A model generated the notes under the pieces. The model had not been told where the DNA came from, made no database searches, and saw only the letters and a list, made by a program, of their open reading frames with translations. Positions 39,350 to 50,980 of a stretch of 64,000 nt of DNA are shown here, one piece after another; within the stretch, counting starts at the first letter, position 1; every line of letters begins with the position of its first letter. The position numbers and the translations under genes are program-made. The stretch is from Prorocentrum cordatum (lineage: Eukaryota > Sar > Dinophyceae > Prorocentrales > Prorocentraceae), in assembly GCA_963575745.1 (NCBI GenBank), contig CAUYUJ010019615.1:970209-1034208 (forward strand). The letters are read 5' to 3'.

Positions 39350-41095
39350 GAGGGGGGGGGGGGGGGCGGGGCAGCGGGGGCGCGGAACAGAAGGCGACCA
39401 CCTGCGAGCCCTGCCCCTGGGGGTTCCGTCGACGCCAGGTTCTCGGGTATTCTATCTATGCGCTCGGAGAGCGAGGTGTCGTTGCCAGGGCAGACTTTCG
39501 GCAGACTCTGTCATATCGCGTCTAGCTTACAGCGCGCGCCGCTATGAGGCGCTGCTGCTTGTTCGAGCTTCATGCGCTCTCCACGCAGCGCGCTTTTTGT
39601 TTCAATCCGTGCCGGTCGCGGGCTTGGTTCATTATGTGCGCTGTCGGTTGGAGCGCTCTATGAAAGCACAGACGTGTGAGCGATCTCTTCATGCGTCTTC
39701 AAGTTTCCTTCGCCGCCGCATTTGTTGGTTCCCGACGCTGGCTCCCTGAGTTCTCGACCCCGCCCCCAGGGACCAGCTCTTCGTCCTGGGCAGTTCTCGG
39801 ATGGTCCCCAGGGTGGGGGCGGGAGGCGGCCCCGGGGGCCAGACAAACACGTGTGCCGACCTGGCCGTCTCGATGTATGTGGCGTGGCCTGGACTTCAGG
39901 GTGAGCGCTCGCTCTCGGGGCGGCGTAAGGCTCGAGCGCGCCAGAGCTCGGATTCACCGACGCTCTTTTGACCCGCGCGTCCTGGGTTGTGACGGTCCAG
40001 GGTTTTGGGTGGGACGTCTGCAGCGGGAGCTCGCGTCAGATTTCCGATCGGGTCTTGTCATCGTCACGATGGCCCCGTCAGGCCAACCCGAGTCCCCGCA
40101 GCCCGAGTCTTACGTCTCCCCGGCACTCGAATGCAGATCATGATTCGATTCCTGAGCCCCTCCCAGCTTTTGTCCAAGATCTGACGCATGCATGGGCCAC
40201 CAGGGCCTTAACCCGCCTCCACCAAATCTCCGTCCCCCCACATTGGAGGAGCAGGCCGAGGCAGAGCGACATCGAGCAGCCAGACGGAGTAGATGAGGAG
40301 GAGGAGGAGGAGGAGGAGGGCCCTAAGATCGGAGCGTCGCATTCCTCTCACACCGTGCGTTTTCGCCACGTTCTGGGACCTGGTGCCCTCACGGATGGAT
40401 CCAGTTCGAGACATGCATTATAATTTTAGGTCGCGGCTTTTTGTTGTGATTATCAGTGATGTTGCGCTTGTCCGTCGCTCCAGGCGACGAAGACAGTAGC
40501 AACAGCACTTTGTTTCGTTGCTGTTTTGTTTTCCGTCCTCTGGGGGCCTTTAGGGATCGTCCACCATCAATCAATGTGAACATATGGCTTATTGGCCCAA
40601 GGGAGGGGCTCGAAATCCCCGGTGGCCCATGTCACCGACGAATTGGGACGCCGGGGGGAGAGGACGGAGGAACAGCAGGTGGAGAAGGAGCAGTGCGCAA
40701 TGAGCTGTGCGGGCGGGGAGCTCAAGTGACTTGCTCCACTCACGCCGAACTTGGCCCCAGACTCTGCGCAAACCGAGCAGCGTGTCGCCAAGACCGCCGC
40801 CGCGAGACGCTGGGCAAGAGCTCCCGGCCGCAGGCTCGGTGCGCAGCCTGGCCCCGCCGCGCCCCCCGGACCGTGGCTGCCCAGCACCTCGCGCCCAACG
40901 CCGCCGCTGACCAGAACGCGCGCTGCGGCGGGGGGGCGTGTGCTCACACTTTGGGCGGGTGGCGGGGCCGACGGTGGCGGGGCGCGGGGCGCCGCGCGGG
41001 GTGCGGGCCGCCGCGGCTGGCCCGCACAGCAGGCGCGAGGCTCCCCTTGGCGCTCAAGGCGTGCGCTTCGAAGCTCGAGGCTCGAAGTTCGAGGT
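39350..41095. other. no recognised gene; small (GAG)n array
   Basis: A 10-base G-run follows exon 6. 40290-40320 is a GAG array; 40330-40400 carries the CGTTTTCGCCACGTTCTGGG dispersed theme. The exon linking exons 6 and 7 (about 15-20 residues) should lie between here and 48.2 kb. Confidence 0.35.
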
Positions 41096-41099
41096 CTTC

Positions 41100-41480
41100 T
41101 GGCGCTTTTGCCGGTGCCTGTTGTAAGGCCTCTTGGGCCGTCTTGGACGCTTCCTCTGCCGTCTTTGAGACCCCTCGGGCCGTCCCTGGTCCTCTTGGGG
41201 GCCTCGCTCGCCGTCGGGCGATTTTGGGGTCCTCCTGGGCCGTTTGTGGGCGTGCTGTGGCCTGCACCGGCGAGAACGCCAACAACGTTTCAAGCAGTCC
41301 CAGGGCTATCAGAGAGTTCTCGCCTCTTGAGGCGATGTCCGGGGTCGTACCAGGGCTCGTTTGAGACGTCGTGGTGGCCTCTTGGGCCTTCTGGGAGCGT
41401 TCTCGGGCCCCTCTTGGGCCGTATCGTGGCATCTTAACCCGTCCTGGGGCTCTCTTGAGAGCCTCTTGCCTCGCTTCAGA
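41100..41480. repeat. CTTGGGGCC word-repeat block
   Basis: Imperfect repeats such as CTCTTGGGCCGTCTTGG and CCTCTTGGGGGCC, matching the 25.6-26.0 kb block. Confidence 0.6.
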
Positions 41481-41644
41481 GATCTCTGGCCCCCTGAGAA
41501 GCCAGGCGGTGCAGCCGAGAAGTCACGCGGGCCGCTCCGAGAGCTCCGCCCCTGGGGTCCCCTGGTCCCGTTTCTACCATCTATATCAGAGTGTTCAAAA
41601 TACAATGCTCGAGTGGACCTGAGGATGCTCCCCTCAGTGACGGT

Positions 41645-41715
41645 TTCGATGCAGATATAACCTGTGCGTATACGTATGTAACATGCATATGGACACGCAC
41701 ACACATACACCAAAA
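41645..41715. repeat. TG/CA and TATG compound microsatellite
   Basis: GTATACGTATGTAACATGCATATGG followed by CACACACATACACC-type words; short. Confidence 0.65.
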
Positions 41716-41719
41716 GCAG

Positions 41720-42805
41720 AACCGCCGTTTCTAGGGCAACCCCTTCACGTCGAACTGTCTGGGGCGCCCTGAAAACTCCCACAGCCGTCCTCCCTGCGCT
41801 TCGTCTCTCTACCTCCCTCCCTGCCCTTCCTCTCCATCTTCCAGGGAACGAGAGCCAGGGGGGGGAGGGGAGAGGCCCCAGCAATCTCTGAGTGCGTCAG
41901 AGTGCCCTCCGTGCCAAGAGGGCTCTTCGCCAGATCGCCGATGGGGCCTCCAAGGCTGAGCAGCCAGTGGGGCGGCCTCGATGGCCCCGCCCGGAGGGGG
42001 GGCCGACTGCTCCAGGCCAGCGTGCAGGGAAAAATCACGGCGAAAGGCTTTCACACCGTGTTTGCCTTCTGGTGCTCGCCGGGCCCTGGGAGTTTAACCC
42101 AAATTAGTCAGGATGAAAAACCGGCCCCGGGGAAGGGATCCGGGTCACTTGGGAGCTACGTTATGAAACATCACGACGTCAGACGTTTGGGTACGAGTTG
42201 GCAGGGAGCAGCGCGTGCACGTTTCGGCGCCAGGGGCACTTTGGAGGCGACAGTGATTCGTGATCCGGACGTCCGGAACGGTGCGGTGCCTGGCCCAAGG
42301 CGTCCACAGGAACTCCAGGGAGGCCCCCGCGGCCTCCAAAGCATTTCTCTCACCCACAGGGCCCCGTGGGCTCCGCAGCGCGGCGAGAGGCCAGGGGGCA
42401 CCCTGCGCCAGGAGCACTTGGAGCGACCTCCGAGCCGCCGGGTGGGTCCCGTTGGGATCCGGGGGCGGCCCCGGACGAGCTTGGGACTCGGGGGCGGACA
42501 GACCCCCCAAGAGTGACACGTCGATGAGTGAATTGTCCGTTTTCGGTTCTCGAGAGGGCGCCGCGGCCGTTATTTTCCCAGGCTTGCGCCCGTCAGGTTT
42601 GGGCCTCAGTTCGTTCTCACCGAACCACGTTTTACTAAAGGGAGGTCTGTCCATCCCCGAGGGACTCCAGAGGTGGTGTGTCGCGAGCGGAGCTTCCAGA
42701 GCCCCAGAACAAGGCCGTGCTGCGGCTGGCCACATGCGGTGTGGTCTTCCGGCGCTCCGAGATTCCCCCCGCAGGGTCCGTCGACATCGTCTTGGGACCC
42801 ACTGT
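41720..42805. other. no gene; dispersed repeat fragment
   Basis: 42080-42170 has the GATGAAAAACCGGCCCCGGG theme seen (reversed) at 24.1 and 51.9 kb. Frames here are Pro/Gly/Arg-rich without recognised domain. Confidence 0.35.
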
Positions 42806-42807
42806 TT

Positions 42808-43007
42808 CGGCGGCGAGTCCGGGGGGAAGTGAGAAGTGGCGGGCCTTCTCAGAAGGCTCGGGAGTCCACCGGCCTTCTGAGAAGTTTTCTGAGCCTTTCC
42901 CGAAGACGCAGAAGACATCCTTTCAGAAGGCGCGAGGGCTTCTGAGAAGTCCCGCCGCCTTCTGAGAAGGCCTTCTCCGTCTCATTCCCCCCCTTCGCTC
43001 GCCGCCG
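42808..43007 (+). mobile_element. CGGCGGCGAG-ended 200-bp MITE, copy 1
   Basis: Terminal inverted repeats CGGCGGCGAGTCCGGGGGGA on the left and CGGCGGCGAGCGAAGGGGGG on the right (reverse complement), then AATGAGA. The interior has several TTCTGAGAAGG palindromic words. The reverse-oriented partner is at 43932-44130. Confidence 0.75.
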
Positions 43008-43009
43008 AC

Positions 43010-43930
43010 AATTGATATGTTGGACGTCGGGGGAAGCCCGACGTCCACAAATGTGACAGCATAATAGTGCCATCAATCTGTCGCATGGCGAGTGCATTTT
43101 CGGCGCACGGCCAGAGGTTTGCGAGGCGCAGCCTGGACACGTTGCACATCGTTTGAAATTTCACAGGCGGGGGATGTGCACTGCAACGGGTGTTGTGGGG
43201 CAGGTGCTGTACAAGTGCGCCAAGATACCACCACGTATTGGCCTGCCTCCGTCTCGGGTAAATCAATTGTGGAGGACATGCTTCTTGCTTGTTTGAACTG
43301 CTTTCTTGCTCCAACTTACAACGGCTCCATCGCTCGGGCTGGTTTTACTCCGCCGTTTCTTATCGCACGGCGACGTTGAAGTGAGAGCTGTGGGCGCATG
43401 CATAACGTCGCCTTGCTGGGTCTAGTTGGATTGTCGTGAGTGCTTGTCCACCGCGTTTTATGAAAGTCGTCCTAGTCAAACTATTGTCTTGGGCCCTCGG
43501 CTACACCCACAACGGCTCCCGCCTCCTACTTCCTCGCCTTTCATTTTAATTTGCGTTCTCGCTCGAGACCTTCTTCGCAATTTACTTATGAATCGCGCTC
43601 CCGCCTAGGACTTCACTGCGTTCACTGAAGCGCTGCGCTCCCGACGTTCAGAAGTCGCGCTCTCGCACGAGATCTCCTCACAACTTACTCAGAACTCGTG
43701 GTCTCGCTTGAGGTGTCTGGCAATTTGACAAGTCCCCTGGGATGCCATGCCCGTCCGACCTGCTCCTCAGAGCCTCCCCGCCCGACCAGCCTGTGAGAGC
43801 CTGCCCGCCCGACCCGCCCATCAGGGTCCGCCCGTGCGCCTGCTTGGAAGCCCGCCCGCCCGCTTCAGTGTCCCGCCCGACCCGATTGCCGGGGTCCGCC
43901 CGCCCGACCCGCCTGTTCAAATGTTCGGAA
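43010..43930. other. spacer between the two 200-bp MITE copies; no gene
   Basis: 43480-43740 has weak repeats with GCTCGAGACCTTCTTCGCAA and CGCACGAGATCTCCTCACAA, resembling units at 62.6-63.0 kb. 43780-43920 is rich in CCGCCCGACC words. Confidence 0.45.
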
Positions 43931-43931
43931 T

Positions 43932-44130
43932 CGGCGGCGAGCGGGGGGGGGCATTGAGACGGAGAAGGCCTTCTCAGAAGGCGGCGGGACTTCTCAGAAG
44001 CCCTCACGCCTTCTAAGAAGTTTGTCTGTCTTCGGGGAAGGCTTAGAAGAAAACTTCTCCGAAGTCCGGTGGACCTCCGAGCCCTCTGAGAAGGCACGCC
44101 CCTTCTCATTTCCCCCCCTCGCTCGCCGCC
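43932..44130 (-). mobile_element. CGGCGGCGAG-ended 200-bp MITE, copy 2 (inverted)
   Basis: 199 bp. Reverse complement of copy 1 with substitutions. Ends CGGCGGCGAGCGGGGGGGGG and GGCGGCGAGCGAGGGGGGGA. Contains GACGGAGAAGGCCTTCTCAG and AAGGCGGCGGGACTTCTCAG, matching the complement of copy 1. Confidence 0.75.
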
Positions 44131-44457
44131 CACGGAAGCCCGCCCGCTCGAGTGCCCCACCCGCCCGACCTGCCTGTCAGGGTCCGCCTGCCCGACCCGT
44201 CCGTTGGGGCCCGCTCGCTCGACCCGCCCGGCAGGGCCCACTTGGCGAACAGATCTGTTCTTCTCTCTCGTTGTCCCCCTCCCGCTACAGCGGGAACCCA
44301 TGCCAAGAAACACCTTGGTTTTGCGAGTGACGTTTCTCCACACTAAAAATCGATGGACGTCCTCGGGTCTTGGGGTCGGATGTCTCGTGTTCTTGTTATC
44401 GAGCTCATGCTGTATGCTTTCCTTGCCTGCCACTTTCGTTGGCGCGGCCCTCAGCAT

Positions 44458-44545
44458 GGAAGGAGGAGGGGGAGCAGGAGGAGGAGGAGGAGGAGGCGGA
44501 GGCGGAGGCGGAGGAGGAGGAGGAGGAGGAGGGAAAAGGAAAAGG
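44458..44545. repeat. (GAG/GGC)n array
   Basis: GGAGGAGGA mixed with GGCGGAGGC triplets, followed by A-richer GAAAAGG words. Confidence 0.85.
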
Positions 44546-44549
44546 GAGA

Positions 44550-45515
44550 GAGCCAGGAAAGGAGGAGGAAACGAGAAGGGAGGCGAGCACGAGGAAGGGG
44601 GGATGATTGAAGGCGAGGAAGACTTAGCAGGAGGAGCTCGACCACAAGAAGCCTTTCACAAGAAACCCAACCCTGAGACCCCAGGTCGTCCACTGATATC
44701 CTTGCTTTGGGGAAGTCACTCTTGCCATAGCAAAACCGTTGAGACCCAAGAAGCCCAGGGCACCCTGGAGGCAAGCACGGTTTTTCTTGGCATGGGTTCC
44801 CACTGTACCCGCAACACGGGTATGATCGAAGGCGAAGAAGGCGGCTATCGAGGGCTTCGGGTATACATGCATGTTGGACGGCACGCGAGCAACAAAGAGC
44901 GAGCAGTCTTAACATGATCGTTGTTTTTGTTCTTGCCGTCGTCGGCCCACCCGCGATCCACCCGCGCCGCGACCCACCCGCTTCGCGACCCGCCTGCAAC
45001 CCACCCGCGACGCGACCCATGTCCAGGAGGTCAGACTTCCATGTCTCGGGGGGGGACTACAGAGAAGGCTCCACTTCAAGCCCGTCCACACCAATCAACA
45101 GGGGACTTTCACTGCTCAGGATTTTTGATCAGCATGCAGTCGCGCTATGGGGCTATCTCTGGGCCAACTGGGAGGCCCTTCAAAGCCGCCTCTTCAGACA
45201 GGTGCGAATTGCTTCACTCGATTGGATCTCTGGGGCGTCCAGTCGGAGGGAGGAGATGCGACACCAACATCACCAGGGGGGGCACCTCCAGCGAGGAGGT
45301 CCACGATGCCTCCCCGAGCTGGAGGCTGGGGACGTCGCGAGCGAGAGGGGGGGACCACACCACCAGGGAGACGCCCCTTTGCTCCTCGCATCTCCGCGCC
45401 CTGGTGGTGCTGCTGTCGCCTTTCCTTGCTCCTGGTCCAGAGGGTCCAGGGGCGGGAGCAGCGTCCAGCCCGGAGCACAGGCGGGGCCGCGACACACCGA
45501 GCTAAGACAAGTCAT
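44550..45515. other. no gene; CCCACCCGC minisatellite
   Basis: 44948-45022 is a 10-12-base repeat of CGACCCACCCGC type. The rest has unassigned frames only. Confidence 0.45.
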
Positions 45516-45518
45516 ACC

Positions 45519-45660
45519 CCCATCGCAGTGCTGCTCACTGCCGCCTGCGAGCACAGCAGCCTCCGGGGGTCTCGGCCCGGAGAAGACAGACCCATCGCAA
45601 TTCTGCTCACTGCTGTGTCCGAGTACTGTAGCCGCTGGGGGTCTCGGCCCCGAGCACGGG
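45519..45660. repeat. two tandem 70-bp units
   Basis: CATCGCAGTGCTGCTCACTG and CATCGCAATTCTGCTCACTG each lead to a GGGGGTCTCGGCCC(C/G)GAG end. Confidence 0.7.
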
Positions 45661-45829
45661 GTGGGCCAAGCGGCCCTCTTTGAACGTCATTCGGAGGCCC
45701 CCCCCAACCCCGGGCGGAACGGCTCGGAGGAGCCGTGGCACACCTTTCACTCGTGTTGAAGTCGGAGGTGAACCCGCGAACAACCCGCCCTCGTGTTTTC
45801 CTGTCGTTTTCCAGGGTCCGGCGTCCGGG

Positions 45830-46500
45830 CGCGGTGGTTCCACCTTGGTTCCACGATGGTTCCGACCTGGCGAGGTTGACGAAACCTTATGAACTCAAAG
45901 TGTTCTTGCTTGGGTCCGATTTGATTTCACGATTGCTCCGAGGTCGCAAGTCGACGAGAGCTATAAATTCACAGGGCTCCCGCTGGGTTCCACGATGTTT
46001 CCATGATGGTTCCGACGCGGCAGGCTGCCTGCTTGGATCCGCGATGGTTTGTTTGACGAAGCTGTATGCATTCACAGGGTTTCTTCTTGGTTCTACGAGT
46101 GCCCCGAGATGTCACTAGCGTTACAAGTGTGGAACAAAAACACGTGGACTCCCTCTCAGGGCTCCTGTCGGGCCAGACGACACGGTGAGATAGGGAAAGG
46201 GGGGGGGGTAACTACGACATCTGCTGCATGCGGCTGCTTTCCGCCCCGCCGCTGGGCCCATTCCTCGACACATGGGCGCCAGGAGGCGCCAGGAAAACAA
46301 GCAGCGTGAGCTGACTCCCCACCCTGCCCTTTGCTATCCTACCCTTGCGTCCCCCCCCCGATCCTGTTTGGTCCCACGATGGTGCCACGATGGCCCCGTC
46401 GCTGCAGGCTCGACGAAAACGTGTATGAGTTCACCAGGCCCCTGCTTGGCTCCACGATGGCCCCGCCTCGCCGAGGGGCGCGGCACACGCAGACAGTCAC
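45830..46500. repeat. degenerate tandem repeat with CCACGATGGTTCC words
   Basis: Three to four loose units of about 140 bases. Each contains TTCCACGATGGTTCCGAC or TCCACGATGGCCCCG and a following GACGAA(A/G)C(C/T)...TATGA(A/G)TTCAC segment. No coding content recognised. Confidence 0.55.
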
Positions 46501-46554
46501 GCAATCTTGCAACCGAACGAAGCGCTCGCGAAGGAAAAACTGTCGCGCCCGTCT

Positions 46555-46860
46555 GCTGGGGCCCTCTGGTGCCCCTATTGGGAACCCCTGCGGGTCATGC
46601 TGGAGCCATCTTGAGGCCTCAAGAGCCCTTCGGAAGTGAGAAACGAGAATACAAGAAAACACAGATTTCCTCGGGGCATTCGCAGGCTCCGTAGGCTCCG
46701 TGGCCAGGCCAGCGGGAACTGTTTTGGGGCGGGCGTTGAACTCATTGGAGGCAAGTTGCAAGCAATCGTGAATGTTCGCGGGCTATGTCGTGCGATTGCT
46801 GATGCCGACTTGGGGACGCTCTGCGCTCTTGGGGCCATCTTGGGCCATCTTGGACGCTCC
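46555..46860. repeat. CTTGGGGCC word-repeat block
   Basis: Loose copies such as CTTGGGGCCATCTTGGGCCATC. Confidence 0.5.
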
Positions 46861-46869
46861 AACCGCCCG

Positions 46870-48199
46870 CGGCCCGACCCCTCCAGACCCAAGGAGAGAC
46901 GGCCCGAAGGAAACGAGGAGGTTGGAAAACCGAGCTGCTTACGCCGCCTACGCCTGAAAGGCTGATGGGAGTCGGTCCGTTTCTTGTTAGGCGCTCCTTA
47001 TGTTTTAATCCGATGACTGTACGTTCTCACTGCCGCTCTCTCCGAGCAACTTGAGGGTTCCATGTGCTCTTCACGTTGGTGTTGTTGTGACCAGCCGTGG
47101 CAATGTCCTCGCACTTTGTCGCTTCATGTGTACATCCTCTGGAGTTCCCTCAGCGTTCCCACTGGCGCTATCCATCATCATGCACGGTACTCGCTCAGGA
47201 AGGTGTGTTTGTTGCGGTCATACGTGTTTATATCTACGGCAACAACACATTGAAGTGCCAGGGAATTGACTCGATGGGCGGTGCTTCCGTTCGCTATATT
47301 ATTGAAGCCCGCATTATGTTCAACGACTAGCTGGTAGCGGGCAGAGTCGTTCTACACAGCGACGGTTAAATTTGGCATTTTTCTGCTCTGTCTGGTTTGA
47401 GTGTGTGTGTGTGTGGGTGGGTGGGTGGGTGTGGGGGGGGGGGTGCGATTAATATAACCAGTCCCCGTGCGTATCATATCGCGATTGGGGTGTCGTGTCA
47501 TATCGCCGGCGGAAGACGCAATTTGTTTGTGGGTGGGTGGGCGGGTTCACTTGAAGCCACGGTGGGCACACGCGCGTCACAAACATCCGACGTCACATTT
47601 GTCTCAAGTCGCCGATGCCTGCCCATGACTGGTGTTTTCTTTCAAGGTCGTTTCTGATTGCCCCAGGGCCCGAAGCCAGCTCTTGAAGTTCGATTGCGCG
47701 CTGTCAAACAGCACTCGCCGCATATTTTGTCGATGCACCAGGAGGCCGGGTTCGTTTTCCCTCAGGCTCGCTCCTTGCAGTTTTGATAAGGTTCGATCTG
47801 GGTAGGGCTTCGCGGCGGAAATAGCCGTGACCACGAGGGCTCTCCAGGAGGTCGAAGCCACACACAACTCTAAGCCGGATCAATCCACAGCCGTGGGCAC
47901 GACGGCACTCACTCAAGGCCCAAAATCGCCCAGACAAAATCGACATCTTCGGCGACGTCGACGGCGCTCCGCAACGGCGAGCAGGCTACAGCAAGGAGAC
48001 CGCTCGCACCCCTGCTACAGCAGGCAAACCACATGAGAAACTTGCTTGCCACAGGTGCCCCACAGAAGTTCCCTATCCCCCGATGACCCTTCCGGCCCAC
48101 AGGAGTTTTGGGGTACCGTAGGCCCCTCACAGATCGACGAAGAATGGGCCACAAGATTTCTTTCGGCAAGATGTCTCACTGCATGTGTGTCTACTACAG
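46870..48199. other. no gene before exon 7; (GT)n-(GGGT)n microsatellite
   Basis: 47400-47445 is a GTGTGTG then GGGTGGGTG run. 47000-47350 is less GC-rich and unassigned. No EF-hand linker exon recognised up to the acceptor at 48199. Confidence 0.4.
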
Positions 48200-48301
48200 G
48201 CGGTCTGGCTCGGGGGTGGGACGGGCCCACGCCCTGCGCAGGATAGCGGACGCGGACGGCAGCGGGGAGATAGACTTCGAGGAGTTCCTCGTGTTCTACA
48301 G
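48200..48301 (+). CDS. EF-hand protein, exon 7 found (fourth EF-hand)
   Basis: Reads RSGSGVGRAHALRRIADADG, continuing SGEIDFEEFLVFY and two bases of Arg. Loop DADGSGEIDFEE is a textbook EF-hand (D1, D3, S5, E7, D9, E12). Acceptor GTGTCTACTACAG before GCGGTC, with phase 2 on entry. A later acceptor (CTGCGCAG before GATAG) is possible. The donor TACAG followed by GATTGC is a GA donor at phase 2. It fits the exon at 56956 exactly, giving EEFLVFYRKYFDVS. Confidence 0.75.
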
Positions 48302-48689
48302 GATTGCACCCGCAGCCCAGACCTCCCAGCGCACCAAGAGCGAAAGCACATGGGCGCCGACCGAAATCTCGGTCGATCTACACCAACTTGACATGCTGCG
48401 GTCTGCGCTCGGGGGGAACAGCGAATATGCTGCGGTCGGCGTTTTGGTCGGCCGCTCTCGCATGTGCGAACAGCGCCGACGTCGAGCGGTTCTGCCCGCG
48501 CGCACATGCTGTTCGCCGCTTCTTGCTTCTGGACGCTGTCGCTGGGCACCAGGACCGTCAGCCCAAAACGAGTCGGGACAGAACATTCTCACTGTGGAGA
48601 GGGTCGGAAGCTCTTGGCACACCATATGGGAAAGGTAAAGACACGATACCTTTTGGAGGGTTTGCGGAGCAGGCTCCCCTTCCCTCTCC

Positions 48690-49082
48690 CGCCATCGTTC
48701 TCTCCCTCTCTTTCTTCCTCGCCCTCTCTCTTTCTCTTTGTTTCTCTCTGTCTGCCTCTGTGCCTGTCTCTCTCTCTCTCTCTCTCTTTCTCTGTTTCCA
48801 TCTCCTTGTTTATAGAGGCGTACAGTAACCTGTACACATAGATGTATGCCTCTCTCTCTCTCTGTCGCTCTCTCTCTATATGTCTTTATATGTGCCGATG
48901 CTTGTCTATACTTCTCTCTTGATCTCTCTTGATCTCTCTCTCTCTCTCTGTCGCGTTCCCTCTCTCTATCTCTCTCGTTTCTCTCTCTCTCTCTCTCTCG
49001 CTCTCTCTCTCTCGCTCTGTCTCTCTGTCTCGCTCCCTCTGGCCGTTCCTCCGTGCTTCCTCGCGTCGGACTCTCTGTCACT
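48690..49082. repeat. (CT)n microsatellite
   Basis: CTCTCTCT with T-rich and G-containing interruptions, about 390 bases; source of the Arg/Glu-rich minus-strand frame. Confidence 0.95.
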
Positions 49083-49249
49083 GTAGCAGTTCTAGACGCT
49101 TCGCGGACCGCGAGCCTCCACCAGCCCATCCAACAAGGATGCCAAGGGGACTTACCCTGATCAGGGAAGTGGAGGAGCATGTCGCGGAATAAGGGACTGG
49201 GGAGGCCGTTCTATCCAAAGAGGGGAGGATAGGTGAGGGAGGAGCGAGA

Positions 49250-50405
49250 AGGGGAGGAACAGGCGGAGGAGGAGGAGGATGAGGAGGGCGAGCAGAAGGG
49301 CCAGAGGCCTCTTGGAGGCCTCCTTGGGCATCTTGGGAAACTCTTGGCGGTGCAGGGGGCCTCTTCGGGAGGAATGGGTGCCTCTGGGGGGGGGGCTCTT
49401 GGAGCCTCTTGGCGGGCCGCTTGGGAGCCTCTTGAGGGCGCCTTGCGGGATTGAGGCCATCTTGGGGCCCTCTTGGGGACAGCTTGGAGGATCTCTATCA
49501 AAGAAGGTGGTACTTACTTAGCGTCGACTCTCTGGAGCTCCCAACCTCGCCTCGTGGGGCCCTCTCGAGGCCCTCGTGGGGCGCTCTTGGGGCTGCCTTG
49601 GGGCCATGTTGGGCCTGTCTTGGGGCCTCATTGGGCCGTCTTGGAGCCATCTTGAGGCCTCGGGAGCCCATCGGAAGCGAAAGGGCGAGAAGGCCACAAT
49701 CATAGATGTCGCTTGGGTGTTGGACGAATGTGGGCATCTTGGGGGCATCTTTGGAAGTTTCCGTCGCCACGTGGAGCCATCTTGAGGCCATCAAGGAGGC
49801 CTCTTGGAAGCATCTTGGACCATGTTTAGCCAACCTGGACCATCTTGCGCCATCTGAGAGGCCATCTTGAAACATCAGAGACCATCTTGGAGCCCGCTTT
49901 GGTCACACGCCCCCCAAACATGCCCCCGAATAGCCAAATTCCTTCAGAGCCCTGGTGTATTCCCCATCCTCTCGTTGATCAAAGAGGGTGGAGGTACTCA
50001 ATTAGCGCTTCCCATGTGGAGCTCCCAACGTCGCCTGTCGGGGCCCTCGTGGGGCGCTCTTGGGGTGCTCTTGGGGCAGTATAGGGGCCATGTTGGTCTT
50101 GTCTTGGGGCCTGTCTTGGGCCCTCTTGGAATCATCTAGAGGCCTCGGGAGCCCATCGGAAGCGAAAGGGCGAGAAGGCCACAATCAGACATGTCCCCTG
50201 ATATGTTTGAATAAGTTGGGCATCTTGGAGCCACCTTTGGAGGCTCCGAGGCCACTTGGACCTGTCTTGGACTGGTCCGTCTTGGACTGGTCTGGGATAC
50301 GCTTGGAGCATGTTGGAAACTACATTGAGCGATCTTGTGCTATCTTGAGCCATCGTGGAGGTCATCTTGGACTCTCGGAGGTCCTCGTGGAGCCATCTTG
50401 AGTCC
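49250..50405. repeat. CTTGGGGCC word-repeat block with 250-bp duplication
   Basis: Short GAG patch then more than 60 imperfect copies of TCTTGGGGCC-like words. Two longer copies, 49492-49741 and 49972-50229, share GGAGCTCCCAAC, GGCCTCGGGAGCCCATCGGA and AGCGAAAGGGCGAGAAGGCC in the same order. Confidence 0.8.
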
Positions 50406-50569
50406 CAAACCACCCTCTGACACCTCGCACCCCCCCTCCCCCCTCCAGCGGCAGGGGGAGGGGTATACCCCTCCCCGAGGGTGAAGAAGGGGAGTGGAAG
50501 AGGAAACGCCCTAAACCTCTCCTGCTCTTCAGGGCTGGTGAGATTCTGCGCGAAACCAACCTCCCGGCC

Positions 50570-50665
50570 AAACGATCCGATCCCCTTCCGATTCCGCGTC
50601 GATTCCGGCTGTATCCGACCCGTTTCCAGTCCGATCCGATTCCATGATCCAATTCATCCCAGGCT
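50570..50665. repeat. CGATCC/CGATTCC word cluster
   Basis: About ten copies of CGAT(C/T)C(C/G)-type words in 95 bases, like 7650-7775. Confidence 0.6.
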
Positions 50666-50784
50666 GGCCTGGGTACCCGCAGCCCTTCCCCATTTGCATC
50701 TGGGGTCGGAATAAAAGTCGTTGGCCCTCGAAACGGTGTGGTGGCCACATCGTGCGGTGAGTCAGTGGGGATTCGGGGAGATCG

Positions 50785-50980
50785 CACGGTCTTGGGACTT
50801 GGATATTACAGTGCCGTTTTTTATACATGCTCCGCGTGCGGATCATGTATTAAACATGCAGGGTTTTAGTACTAAAAACAACGATGATGCATACATTTAT
50901 TCATTTTTTGATCATGTTTTTGAAAATCCTATGTGTTTAAACGTTCTATGTATTAAATGCTGCCCTGTGCTCCTATGATG
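50785..50980. other. AT-rich island
   Basis: About 195 bases of strikingly AT-rich sequence in a GC-rich region, with ATCATGTATTAAACATG, TTCATTTTTTGATCATG and TCTATGTATTAAATGC words. No ORF of note; possibly an old MITE or a structural element. Confidence 0.5.

Noticed and set aside
47704-47946. Minus-strand ORF near 47.8 kb as a coding exon
   Set aside because: No recognised motif, and no splice or domain support; left unannotated.
48102-48180. Exon candidate reading EFWGTVGPSQIDEEW
   Set aside because: It has an AG acceptor and starts with EFW, but lacks the leucine-rich exit helix expected after an EF-hand; not supported.
48296-49180. 294-codon minus-strand Arg/Glu-rich ORF
   Set aside because: Mostly a translation of the (CT)n microsatellite.
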